The notes under the pieces were generated by a model. That model saw nothing but the letters and a program-made list of their open reading frames with translations, was not told where the DNA came from and ran no database searches. Positions 22,588 through 32,891 of a stretch of 64,000 nt of DNA are shown piece after piece (the first letter of the stretch is position 1; every line of letters starts with the position of its first letter). Origin of the DNA: Bedellia somnulentella (lineage: Eukaryota; Arthropoda; Insecta; Lepidoptera; Bedelliidae); assembly GCA_963576735.1 (NCBI GenBank), contig OY755170.1, forward strand, positions 10,152,567-10,216,566, in the 5' to 3' direction. Both the position numbers and the translations under genes were made by a program.

Positions 22588-22879
22588 AGTATATACAATA
22601 TTGTTTCATGTCCTCCGGAAAGATAAATTTAACCAGGAAGTATTATTTGTATTAAGAAATATCGTTTTTTCTTATTTCATGGTAACCTAAAAAAAACTAT
22701 TTTTTAAGGCTATTATAATTCATGTAACGTTTTTCATTATATAAATAATTTAGGTGCAAAAATATATATAAACTTTAAAAATATATAATTATTTTATTTA
22801 ACCTGCGAAGTGCGATTGTGAATAATCATTTGCCGCTTTGTATGATGCTGGCAAACCTCTCGAAAATTATTTATATTAA

Positions 22880-23874
22880 AAAAATCCAAATATTTATTGT
22901 TTTAGTTGGCCCGCGTAACAACGTCTGCGTGAGGTAACTTAAATCATCATCAGAACCTTTTCTGTACTATTGAGCACTTATCCCTATAAAATTGTCCCTC
23001 TTTAAACAAATAAATTTTCGTATGACTATTATGTTGTTTACCAGAGTTGAGAAATAGGCACGCTGCCGCCGCCCAATATTCAAAAATACCATTTAAATAA
23101 TATGCAGTAAAAGGGCATATCATTTATATTAAATCAACAATGTTTTAGGGTATTTAATAATGGATAGCGATTAAAAATGCTGTTGTGGTTAAAACCACTT
23201 GCGTTTAAGTGTTGGCATAGAATACAGTGACTACATTTCTGTTTTCTTCAGCGTTAATTACATCCCATGACTACATAACAGATGGACTAATATCAAATAA
23301 GGAGCCTCTGCCTGACATCATACATGCAACATACGTATTTCAATACGGAAATGATGAATGAAAAACTGCATGAATAAATAAAATATACATATTATTATTT
23401 TCTGGCTTTTAAATGGTGCCAGATGCCATCTTTCAAAGTGAAAAAAAATTACGTAAGTTTCGTAATAGCAAGTACAAACAAGCGAAATGATATATCTAGA
23501 AAAATATGGAATTTATTTGCGTGGAATCAACACTCAAACTTTTTTCGAATTTTATCTACGACTATTTTATCTATAATCCATTTAATTTATTTACCTACAT
23601 TTTATTTTTTCTATCTATATTCAAACAAAGTATGAAAACAAAATGGCTACCGTTCGCAAGACATTTTCAAATATCTTCATATCGACTGATCGTGACCACT
23701 TCATATCATCCTTTGATATATATCATCATATCGACTGGTTTTCAATAGAAAAATATCGATCGGATGAAGTGAGAATACCTCAAGGCAAATATCGAACGCA
23801 AAATATCACAATAGTGATAAATATCGGAAGTGATATAGTATCTACCGTGCGAGAATTGCCCCCCTGCTGGAGAA
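22880..23874. other. Intergenic DNA, no recognised feature
   Basis: AT-rich. The 23640-23830 part has many TATCGA/ATATCG strings but no clear period. Overlapping short open frames at 23423-23894 have no domain. Confidence 0.45.
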
Positions 23875-24900
23875 ATGGGTTTGTGATATTCTAACAGTTT
23901 GTTTAAGTGTAATAAAATTAATTCTTTGCTGTATTTTTACTATAAGAGTAAGAAAATATTATAATCGTCCGTTCGCCCAATATTTGTGAATATTGATTCA
24001 AATGAGTTTATGACCAATTAAAGTTAGTATCGAGTTTGAATCAAATTGGAGTCGTAACGGCTTAATTTATCGGAGCTATACTAGGATATTATGAAGATGT
24101 AAGAAGTTTTGCCGCCATATATCACTGAATAATGGAGGGTAGAAAAAAAAGTTCTATTTTATTTTTCGCATGTGTGTGTGTTAAATATGCTTATCCGTAA
24201 GATATTTTCTTCAATTTATTTCTACCCTCCATCCTGCAAAAATATACGGCTGCTAATCTCATACATCTTTATGTTATCCTAGTACATTGCGGATATTTTA
24301 GCCGTTAATTTTCAACGTGATTTGAAACGAAAGTAGGCAGCGAGCCAGCGGTTTCCTTTTACATTGACATTCATATTATTCATATGCGAAACAAGATTCT
24401 TTGTGTAAATGTGGAATTTAATTCCATTGAAAACAGATTTCATAATATGACGTGTCACGCTTCAATCAAGCATTTACGACGGTTTTTTATTAAATAGCTT
24501 TCTAGAAATAAAATATAGATCGGAGATTTGAATACACTGTCACATTAGTCATGCAAATCAGTCATATGGGTTTCCTCACGACTTTTTCCCACACTGTTGA
24601 CAAACTAGATAAAATAACCACAAATATGATTATAAAAAAATGGCCGACTCAGGATTTGAATTGTTTGTTGCTAAAACTTAGTTTGAATTCACATCAAATG
24701 AAGATAAACGGCCAAAATATACGCAATGTACTAGGAAAGCATAAATATATCAGAGATTTGCAGTTGTATGATACTGCCGAATGGAGGGTAGAAATAAAAT
24801 TAAGAACATACTTAATGCATGTGCGTCATTCATAGTAGTGTGTGTGATGTTCACTGCTGATTTATCTTATCGATGTTAGATTCATACATATAATCACATT
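23875..24900 (-). repeat. Family H mosaic unit, antisense
   Basis: In + order: GGGTTTGTGATATTCT, the CGCCCAATATTTGTGAATAT block, module beta (24056-24132, ending TGGAGGGTAGAAA), a GCATGTGTGTGTG spacer, inverted module alpha (24220-24310, from TTTCTACCCTCCATCCTGC), a SINE B-like relic (GGTTTCCTCACGACTTTTTC, ACTCAGGATTTGAATTG), then module gamma (24708-24800). The same order recurs inverted at 57.6-58.5 kb. No coding capacity. Confidence 0.7.
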
Positions 24901-25126
24901 AATGAATGAATGAATGAATGAAAAAAAATATTTCAGACTTAAAAATATCCATACATTTATATTTATTAGTAAACAAGACTTAGTATCTATGTTAGTAGAA
25001 GTTACATAAATAATTACTATGTACATGAGTGGACATCCAGTAAGCCTGTATATGGCAATCCACCCTTTCAGCAATAAACTTCAGGAGGGTGCTGGTACTG
25101 CCCCGCACTCAACCAACCGCTAGTTA

Positions 25127-25985
25127 TTAATTGCAAATTTGCAATGCAAGCCAGGGCATTAGCATTCTAGCCACCTTTGGCATATGAGTAGAGAAATGGA
25201 TGTTGGAATAAATAATACACGGAGATGGGTATCGAGCGATATATCCCAAAACCACAATAAATCTCTAAAAGTCCGAGTCGACTCTAAAGATACCTGTAGG
25301 AGAAATAGGTTTGTGATATTCTCACAGTTTGTATAAGTGTAATAAAATGAATTCTTTGCTGCATTTTTACTATAAGAGTGCGAAAATAGTATACTCGTCC
25401 GTTCGCCCAATATTTGTGAATATTGATTCAAATGAGTTTATGACCAATCAAAGTTAGTATGAAATTTGAATCAAATTGGAGTCGTAACGGCTTAATTTAT
25501 CGGAGCTATACTAGGATATTATGAAGATGTAAGAGGTTTGCCGTCATATATCACTGAATAATGGAGGGTAGAAAGAAAAGTTTTATTTTATTTGTCGCAT
25601 GTGTGTGTGTCAAATATGCTCATGCTTAAGAGATTTTCTTCAATTTATTTCTACCCTCCATCCTGCAATAATATACGGCCGCAAATCTCATACATCTTTA
25701 TGTTATCCTAGTACATTGCGGATATTTTAGCCGTTAATGTTCAACGTGGACTCAGGATTTGAATTGTTTGTTGCTAAAACTTAGTTTGAATTCACATCAA
25801 ATGAAGATAAACGGCTAAAATAAACGCAATGTACTAGGAAAGCATAAATATATCAGATATTTGCAGTTGTATGATACTGCCGAATGGAGGGTAGAAATAA
25901 AATTAAGAACATACTTAATGCATGTGCGTCGTTCATAGTAGTGTGTGTGATGTTCAATGCTGATGTATCGTATCGAGTATCGACG
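25127..25985 (-). repeat. Family H mosaic unit, antisense, second in block
   Basis: Starts with a diverged family A-like part (GGCATTAGCATTCTAGCCAC, TATGAGTAGAGAAATGGATG), then the same beta (25496-25572), alpha (25648-25745) and gamma (25800-25900) modules as the preceding unit. An unrelated stretch of about 220 bp (24905-25126) separates the two units. Confidence 0.7.
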
Positions 25986-26029
25986 CACGGACGGGTATAA
26001 TACTAGTGGGTAACGTTGCGTCCAATAAA

Positions 26030-26160
26030 ATGAGTTTATTTTGAAATTTTCCGACCATTCACAGCGCAGCTCTTTTGAATTTCTAGTGAAATTTTCTAAT
26101 TGGCCGGTTTGAAAAAAATCCGACCAATCACAGCGCATCTCTGATCGACTTAAGTTTGCG
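26030..26160. repeat. Short tandem pair around CCGACCA-TCACAGCGCA
   Basis: CCGACCATTCACAGCGCAGC (26051) and CCGACCAATCACAGCGCATC (26121) are 70 bp apart with similar surroundings. A local imperfect direct repeat of unknown origin. Confidence 0.45.
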
Positions 26161-26538
26161 CGCGCTTATGACACTCAAGCAAAGTCTATGGGCTAAAATC
26201 GAAACTTTGAAATTCTGTAACAATTAAATTAATCCAGTTACATCAGATGTGCACACCACGGCCGCGAACTGTACAAAACGATACCTGAACCAAATTTCTA
26301 GCTCAACTCATCGCGTCACAGGCTTCCGGGCAAGAAAGAGGCTTACAGAAATAATATATAAAGATAATCATATTCATATAAACAACCTTCAGTTATTAAT
26401 TGACAAATTGGGTAGCCAGGGCATTAGCAGTCTAGCCACTTTTGACATAATAGTAGAGAAAAAGATGTTGGAATAAATGATACACGGATATAGGCATCCA
26501 GTGATATCTCTTAACAATCATATATAAATCCACCCTAA

Positions 26539-26764
26539 GGGCAGAAACTGCGTTATGCGTGTGCGTGTCGCGGGTCGGGTCAGAATTCGTTGGTCGCTTC
26601 ATAGTTGAATGGACACTGACCACTATCAGTAGACATCACAAACCGCGTCCACGCGTGTTTAGAAGAGCAGTCAATTTACATTGGTCAGTGCCTAATCTGC
26701 TATGAAGCGGCCAGCGTAATCTGAACCGACTCGCGCGTGCACACGCGTAACGCAGTTTCTGCCC
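26539..26764 (-). mobile_element. 226-bp MITE (GGGCAGAAACTGCG termini)
   Basis: Ends are inverted repeats GGGCAGAAACTGCGTTA and TAACGCAGTTTCTGCCC; the interior has CACGCGTGTTTAGAAGAGCA. A same-length copy in the opposite orientation is at 58896-59121. Comparison with unoccupied family H units (ACTTTTAGGGTGG) implies a TTA target duplication, as for PIF/Harbinger elements. Confidence 0.8.
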
Positions 26765-26885
26765 TTAAAGTACGAGTCTAAAGACACCTGCAGGAAGAAA
26801 CGTGTTTGTGCTTTTTTCACCCGTCACTACATACTTAATTAATGAAATTGTTATAAAATGAATTCTTTGCTGATTTTTTACTATA

Positions 26886-26985
26886 TATCTTATATTTAAC
26901 ATACATATACTCATAGCCATAACTCCCTAGAAGGGGTAGTTCGAAATTCCTCAGCCACGTTTGGAAAGTTGAGTGGGGAAAAGAA
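26886..26985 (-). repeat. Family A copy, truncated, within family H
   Basis: ACATACATATACTCATAGCC joins TATCTTATATTTA exactly as at 61196, and jumps from GGGGTAGTTCGAAATTCC, the same deletion as in the copy at 58531-58762. Confidence 0.75.
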
Positions 26986-27399
26986 AATTATATAAGTACG
27001 CTGGACTAATTATAGGCCGTGACATATTAAGGTAATTTGATTTTCGTCATTTTGGCGCTTACGGCAGCAGTATTATGATCCATTCCTTTAAGTAGAAACT
27101 TGAAGCAATAGATCATAATACTCTTAATTGATTAGATTAGGTATTTATAGAAAATAAACATAATTTTATTATTTTAATAAATTGTTTTAATTATTATCGT
27201 CGTTTATCAACTTAGAAATAAACAATTTATTAAGTTTGGTAATCGGTAAAATAATATTTATAACGGGTACCCCCATGAAAACAAGATAATTAAGGTGTCC
27301 AAAATTTATCATCTTTTCGTGTGTTTCGGAGCTTTTACCATTTAACTAAAAAAATACCTTTCTATTTCAAATAAATAATATAAGTGAAATAAGATGCCG

Positions 27400-27595
27400 T
27401 GTAGTTTCGGCTTAACATAGCACAAAATATTTTTTGGGGCTTTTGGAGTTATTTACTATATACTTTATCATCCTTTACTTACCATTTATTCTCTACTCGA
27501 CTTCCTAAAGTGGCTGAGGAAACTTTAATTCTCACGCACTGGCTACCCCTTCTTTTATAATCTACTATTTAAGAATATGAACGTATGTATGTGTT
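27400..27595 (+). repeat. Family A copy, internally rearranged
   Basis: GCCGTGTAGTTTCGGCTTAA, GGCTGAGGAAACTTTAATTC, CTGGCTACCCCTTC and an ACGTATGTATGTG tail are present; the middle is degenerate. Confidence 0.6.
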
Positions 27596-27644
27596 TTTGT
27601 AATTTTTAGAGGACCTCTCATTAAAACACCAACAGATGGTCACC

Positions 27645-28223
27645 CTACTTAAAACGAAACACAGTAGACCCACTAGTAAGCCATCCTTCTTCAGGACACT
27701 TTAGGACGCCAGTGCGCATTCCTGTTTTAATAGTACTTCCATGATGTAAAGAAAGACAATTGACCTTGACTGCCCGGAAACAGACATGAATTGTTTTCGT
27801 TTGAGAACACATGATATTGGCTCGTATTACTTTAAGACAAGTTGCAAAATGCAAGTGTATCGTTTTGGGCGTTAACGATTCAATTATTCGGGTTTTTTCC
27901 GAACTACGAGAATTACCAAAGATCTGCGTATGCATTATGAATTTTTGGGAACTGTTAATATGTGCCACCCCTTGATACTGCCATACATAAAAGGTTTTCA
28001 ACGGCTAAAATAGCCATGAAATACCAGGAAAACATGATAAAGTAGGAGTATTTTTTGCAACAAGTATTATGCTTTCATTGCAATATGAACTGTATCTGCT
28101 CAAACTTAAAGTTCGCTGTTGCAATATTAATTCATAAAATTCGTAATATTTAGATTTTTTAAACAAAGTGTATTCACACTTTTTTTTACCTGTTTTGGTA
28201 TTCACCTGAACCAACTTTTTCAC
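27645..28223 (-). other. Two unidentified open frames in tandem
   Basis: Minus-strand frames at 28005-28223 (72 codons) and 27645-28001 (118 codons) almost abut. I recognise no domain. The first starts with a GTG only, so it would need an upstream exon. The second starts with ATG and has Cys/His pairs (residues about 50-90) without a known pattern. They may be a decayed transposon gene or chance. Confidence 0.2.
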
Positions 28224-28363
28224 AATTTGAAATTTAAATCCGTTCCGTTTTTCAACAGCTGATATGAATACACTTCACAATCACGAAGGCGCTGAATAGT
28301 CTATTATTTTCATAAAACCACCCTCAGATGGTGCACATAGTAATCCTACAAGGATTAAGTGGT

Positions 28364-28722
28364 GACGTGATAGCTCAATGGGTATAACACTGGTTATCGT
28401 GCTAGCGACTAGTGTTCAAATCCCGGGTCGGGCATACACCAATTCGTTTTTTTTAAAGACATATGTGTGGTTAATTTATCATGGTTGTTAACGGTGAGGG
28501 AAAACATCGTGAGGAAACTCACATGGCTGAGTTGTACTTAGTCATGTGACAGTGTATCGTACAAAACGGCGATAGGCCTGCCCCCTATCACTTGAGTACA
28601 CTGTCCATGCAAAACCGGGGTACTCTGAACACCAGGTAACAAAGTCACGTGATGTTCAGAAGTATTAGTACCTCTGCCAACCCCTTCGGGGATATACGGC
28701 GTGAATGTTTATGTTATGTTAT
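28364..28722 (+). mobile_element. SINE B, full length
   Basis: GTGATAGCTCAATGGGTATA (A box) and GTTCAAATCCCGGG (B box), body as in 22094-22467, tail ATGTTATGTTATG. Flanked by ATTAAGTGGT (28355) and ATTTAGTGGT (28724), an imperfect target duplication. Confidence 0.8.
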
Positions 28723-28992
28723 GATTTAGTGGTCTAGTTTTTCATAATTTAAGAAACCTTTGGAAAATATCTCCATAAATTGATATCAGATGGAATAATA
28801 AATTAAACGGATAAAAATAGTCGCCGGCGGAGCGCGTTTTTCATCGCTGCTGCATTCATTCTGCTTTCATGCTTCTTCTGTCACACCCAACATTTGCTGC
28901 CATACATAACTTGAGAACTAGAACAACATTATACACTGCTATTAGCCCTTCTTACTCTTTTTCTGATGTTTTAATTACACTTTCCATTCCTC

Positions 28993-29302
28993 ACAGCCCA
29001 TATATGTCCCCACTTGGTCCCCACCAAAGGGCTCGAGCCTACCCTATATAGGGCGATTTGGCCTTAGTTCACCACGCCAGCCAATTGCGTGTAGGTAGAC
29101 TTACGACTACTACCGTGATCATCATGCCATCCGAAGCAAGGTATTATCTTATTTTCGGATAATCAGGTGATTCAAGCCTGCAATATCCTCCCAGACTGGG
29201 TTAAATCTGACAAATTAAATTTGTAAGGTTACCATCCCTCGGGGATCTAACCCGAGACCTCCGTACTTGAAACCAAGCGCTTAATTGCGAGACCACGGAG
29301 GT
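28993..29302 (-). mobile_element. SINE F (tRNA-derived), near full length
   Basis: Antisense: GCCCATATATGTCCCCAC at the tail side, TGATCATCATGCCATCCGAA in the body, then the head complement with GGATCTAACCCGAGACC (B box) and CTTAATTGCGAGACCACGG (A box). Confidence 0.8.
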
Positions 29303-29653
29303 GTCCATTCCTAGTAAACAAATCTCCCAGGTGTGCAAACTCTTTCATTTGTTCCACTTTCTATTTGAAACAGAAACACAGAATTTTCACAAGATTGCCT
29401 TTTAAGGTAATTTATTCGTTTCACACATTTTTTCCCCATTATAGATTAGACGAAATAAATGTTCATGATGTCCTATTACTAGAATTTAATGGTTGATGAT
29501 GTATAATGTGGTATAATTGATGTCGCTTACAAATTTAAATAAAACGTTTTTTAAACGAATCTAATGAATCCGTTCATTAAATTCGTTTACAAAATATTTA
29601 AAAAAATACACTTTTACAAAATTGAAAAATCTATAAAGTATAACGTAATCAAC

Positions 29654-29896
29654 ATACATACATATACTCATGGCTATAAATCTCTAAAAGGGGTAGCCAG
29701 AGCTAAGGAATTAAAAATTCCTCAGCCCCTTTTAGAAAGTTTAGTGGAGAAAAGATGGTAAAGTAAAGGTTGTTGGTGATGGGTCTCCAACCGCATCGCC
29801 CAAAAATCCCTCATAGCCCCAATACCGTTAGTCGCCTCTTACGTACACCCACCGGAAGAAATGGGGTAGTAAAATTCTAAGCCGACACTACACAGT
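29654..29896 (-). repeat. Family A copy, full length
   Basis: ATACATACATATACTCATGG to GCCGACACTACACAG. All blocks present. Confidence 0.8.
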
Positions 29897-30663
29897 ATAA
29901 TAAAATTATTATTAAACTAGTTGCCGCACCCAACGTTGTCTGTGCGAAAAAGAAAATACGTATGTATATATTTTATGAGATCATTAAACATAGTGTATAT
30001 GTATGTAAAGTTATATAGTATTTCTAGGTTTAAATACATATAAATTACAAATACGTGAACCAAAGGCTTAGTGTAACCAACCAAACCCTAAGTCGAACCA
30101 AAAACTTTCAAGCAAACTCTGCACTCCAACCAAACTATTAAACGTCACTCACTCTATGCTCATATCGTGAATGTTCCTCTCAGCGGTAATCGAAGCTCCG
30201 GCAACGGAACCTCAAGACCGAAAAGCTAATCCACTCCACTCAGCCGCGGGCGAAGTCTGCTTTGATGATGCTTTGACGAAGAAAATGCTTTAAAAAAATA
30301 CATGAACTCACATAGGAAATATTTAAACAATAAAAGGAATATTACAAATACTTCCATGCATTTGACTTGAACAACATACAATAAGTAGGCTAAAAATTTT
30401 CTTTTTTTTCTCCAGTGTGAGTTACAACCGCTAATCTTTTACATCTTTATAATATTCTTAGTACATTCCGCATAATATTAGCCTTATGACTCTAAATTTG
30501 ATTAATTTAAAATAATAACTTTTGGTGTGGTCATCAACGGTCTGTCGGTTTTAAAGATGGATAGGATATATATATTATTATCAATATGCAAAGCTATACA
30601 TATATATGGAAGTCATGTTTTCTCATGAACCGTCTAAGATTTATTTATAACATAATTAAAATT
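29897..30663. other. AT-rich DNA with one module-alpha relic
   Basis: At 30420-30500 CTAATCTTTTACATCTTTAT and CTTAGTACATTCCGCATAAT match the alpha module of family H. Nothing else recognised. Confidence 0.4.
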
Positions 30664-30781
30664 AACATTTATTAATACCATCTTTTCCCCAATCAATTTC
30701 CAAAAGTTGCTGAGAAATTTTTCATTCCAAAGCTCAGGCCACCCCGTTAAGGGATTTATAGCCGTGGGTATATGTATGTAA
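30664..30781 (+). repeat. Family A, 5' truncated
   Basis: ACCATCTTTTCCCCAATCAA to GCCGTGGGTATATGTATGTA; only the tail-side half. Confidence 0.7.
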
Positions 30782-31122
30782 AATTATGGTAAATGGTAAT
30801 GGTTAGACGAAATAAGATGCTATAGAATAAAGAAATATAGCTATGTAAATTCCATGTTTCGTGTATAAAACAACAACAAATGCAGTACTGTAAATCTTTT
30901 TCAAATTCATTCTAGCTTGGTAATTATAGGATTAAATAGGCGGTTAAATATTGGATATGACGTGGATATGACTTAACATTTTCAACAATTTTTAATCAAT
31001 AGTTTGAGGTGTTTCTGTTTACGCAGTTGATGTATTTATCGCTTAGAATAGTTTAAGATCCTTTATTGTTACAAAATGTTGCTGGCTAGTGAATCACTCC
31101 ACCAGCGTAACAAGAAAAGACT

Positions 31123-31351
31123 GTTATACGTGGGCTTCGTTCTCAAGATTAGTAAGCTGAAAATTAAATTCGTTATTATATATACACATGTAGTTTCACC
31201 CAGGATTCACCACTATGCACTTTATTTGAGAATTATAGTCGACCATTTCCGTTTCCTGTATAATTTTTCTTTATTTGTTTTTGACGTTAAAAAAGTCATC
31301 TTGTTTGACAGCTTAGCTCTCATTGGCCCGCGTCAATTCCGGTCTATCATT
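31123..31351 (+). repeat. DIRS left inverted terminal repeat
   Basis: Begins GTTATACGTGGGCTTCG and ends GGTCTATCATT. Matches the reverse complement of 36129-36358 almost base for base; the only clear difference is TCTCAA here against GCGAAGA there. Confidence 0.9.
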
Positions 31352-31470
31352 CACGTTACAGTGCTTCACCACTGCACGTAGTGTTCTTTGTTAAAAATCT
31401 TTCATTAGTAACATTTTGGAGCGATCTTATCTCTTTAATTTCAGCTTGTTACATTGTTTTTTGGACAATA

Positions 31471-32891
31471 ATGCCTAAAAGAAAACGTGATAAGGATATA
31501 GATAAAATAAGTAAGAAATTACGAAAGTTAGAACGGAAGTTAAAGCGGGCGAAACAACGATCCTTATCGCCGCCATCATCGAATAATCAAGATAATATCA
31601 CGCCTTTGGCGCATACAGGTTAGTCTATATTGACAAAATAATAACTTGAAAGATAAACATTAGTCATTCTGTACGATGGGTTCGTATGATTCAATGGAAT
31701 TTTACATCTACACCCCTTCAAAAATAAAATAAGTACGAACTTATTAACTACTATATGGCGCGTTTAATTCACTGGAATTATAACATATGCCATTATTGTG
31801 ACAAAGAAAGTCGTTCAATTCACTGGAATTGTAACCTTTTCTGTAAATTTTCAGCTGAGAAGATTCATTTAGAGGTCGATGAGATGGACATTGAACCGGA
31901 TATTATACATTATAACGAAATTAATGTTGAACCTACCAGATCCATTGTGACACCGGAATCTGATATACTCAACATACTCCATCAGGAGCTTAATTCTCAG
32001 CCTCAGCCTACAGAGTCACCAGTGCTGGTACATAAAAACTCTTCCGAGTCAAACACGGTTGCTGCGTCCGCAAGTGACCCAACGGTGTCCATCGATGTCG
32101 ATAGTGACAACTTATCAGAACTCCTAGGACAGGATCCTTCGGATAGTACAGAATATGGCGGTGATATTCATGTTGGACTATCTAAGCGTCTAGAGCACAT
32201 ACTCCTTAATGGTTTAGACAGCGACACTCGCAAGGAACTGAACAAGAAATATCTATGTCCAGCAAACTGCACACGAATCAATCCTCCGCTCTTGAACCCG
32301 GAGATTAAAGCTGCATTACCGGAACAGAGTGTCAAACGAGACAAAGGTATAGAAAATAGACAAAAACAGGTTAGTACAGCAATCGCTTGTTTAAGCGAGA
32401 TGATAACAACTCAGCTTCAAGAAAAAGATAAGAATCAAACACTTTTAAAACAATTGATGGATGCAACTAAGTTAATGTGCGATTCTTTACACTCTGATTC
32501 TACAAGAAGGCGCTACTTCGCTTTATCGTCACTAAAAAAGGACGTAAATGATCATCTGGTGCAAACTAAAATTGACAAATATCTCTTTGGTGAGGGTCTA
32601 GCTGAAACCCTGAAGATGGCCAAAGCTGTTTCAAAGTCAAGCGACGAAATAAAAGCCGATTACAATAAAAACAATAAGAAATCTATTCAGCAGCAGCCTT
32701 CCACTTCGCGTGGTTTAAACTGGCGGGCTCCCGCTCCGGCTCGCAGGCAGCCAGGGCCACAGAGGAGCCGCTACCCATACCAGCCTGCGGGGCAGAGGAC
32801 GACGGCGCCGCCGCCTGTGCGTCCGCCGCCGACGCACGCCGCCTCATCGAGGACATCTCGCTATCAGCCGCGAGCAGCCCGCCACAACTAG
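31471..32891 (+). CDS. DIRS Gag-like protein, probable two-exon gene (394 aa)
   Basis: Exon 1 31471-31618 codes MPKRKRDKDIDKISKKLRKL, a basic coiled-coil start typical of DIRS Gag. A GTTAGT donor at 31619 and a TTTTCAG acceptor ending 31854 define a 236-bp intron; exon 2 31855-32891 continues in frame with AEKIHLEVDEMDIEPDI. Without splicing exon 1 stops after 49 residues plus a few codons, and exon 2 could be reached only from the ATG at 31755. The C-terminus is rich in Pro, Arg and Ala (residues about 330-394) and may bind nucleic acid. The last 214 nt overlap pol in the -1 frame. Confidence 0.7.
31619..31854 (+). other. Probable spliceosomal intron in DIRS gag
   Basis: GTTAGT donor, CTGTAAATTTTCAG acceptor, phase 1, with stops in the exon 1 frame. 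It includes two copies of TTCAATTCACTGGAATT-like sequence (31763, 31815). Introns have been reported in DIRS1-like elements. Confidence 0.65.

Larger units (their letters stand above)
26340..26990 (-). repeat. Family H segment, close copy of 58.68-59.28 kb
   Basis: Reverse complement of the left arm of the large inverted repeat. It shares with it a family A insertion having the same internal deletion, and the 226-bp MITE at the same site. Confidence 0.75.

Noticed and set aside
31076..31381. A 101-codon gene at the left DIRS end
   Set aside because: It lies in the inverted terminal repeat, and the mirror frame at 36126-36398 is its copy. The sequence is explained by the ITR.
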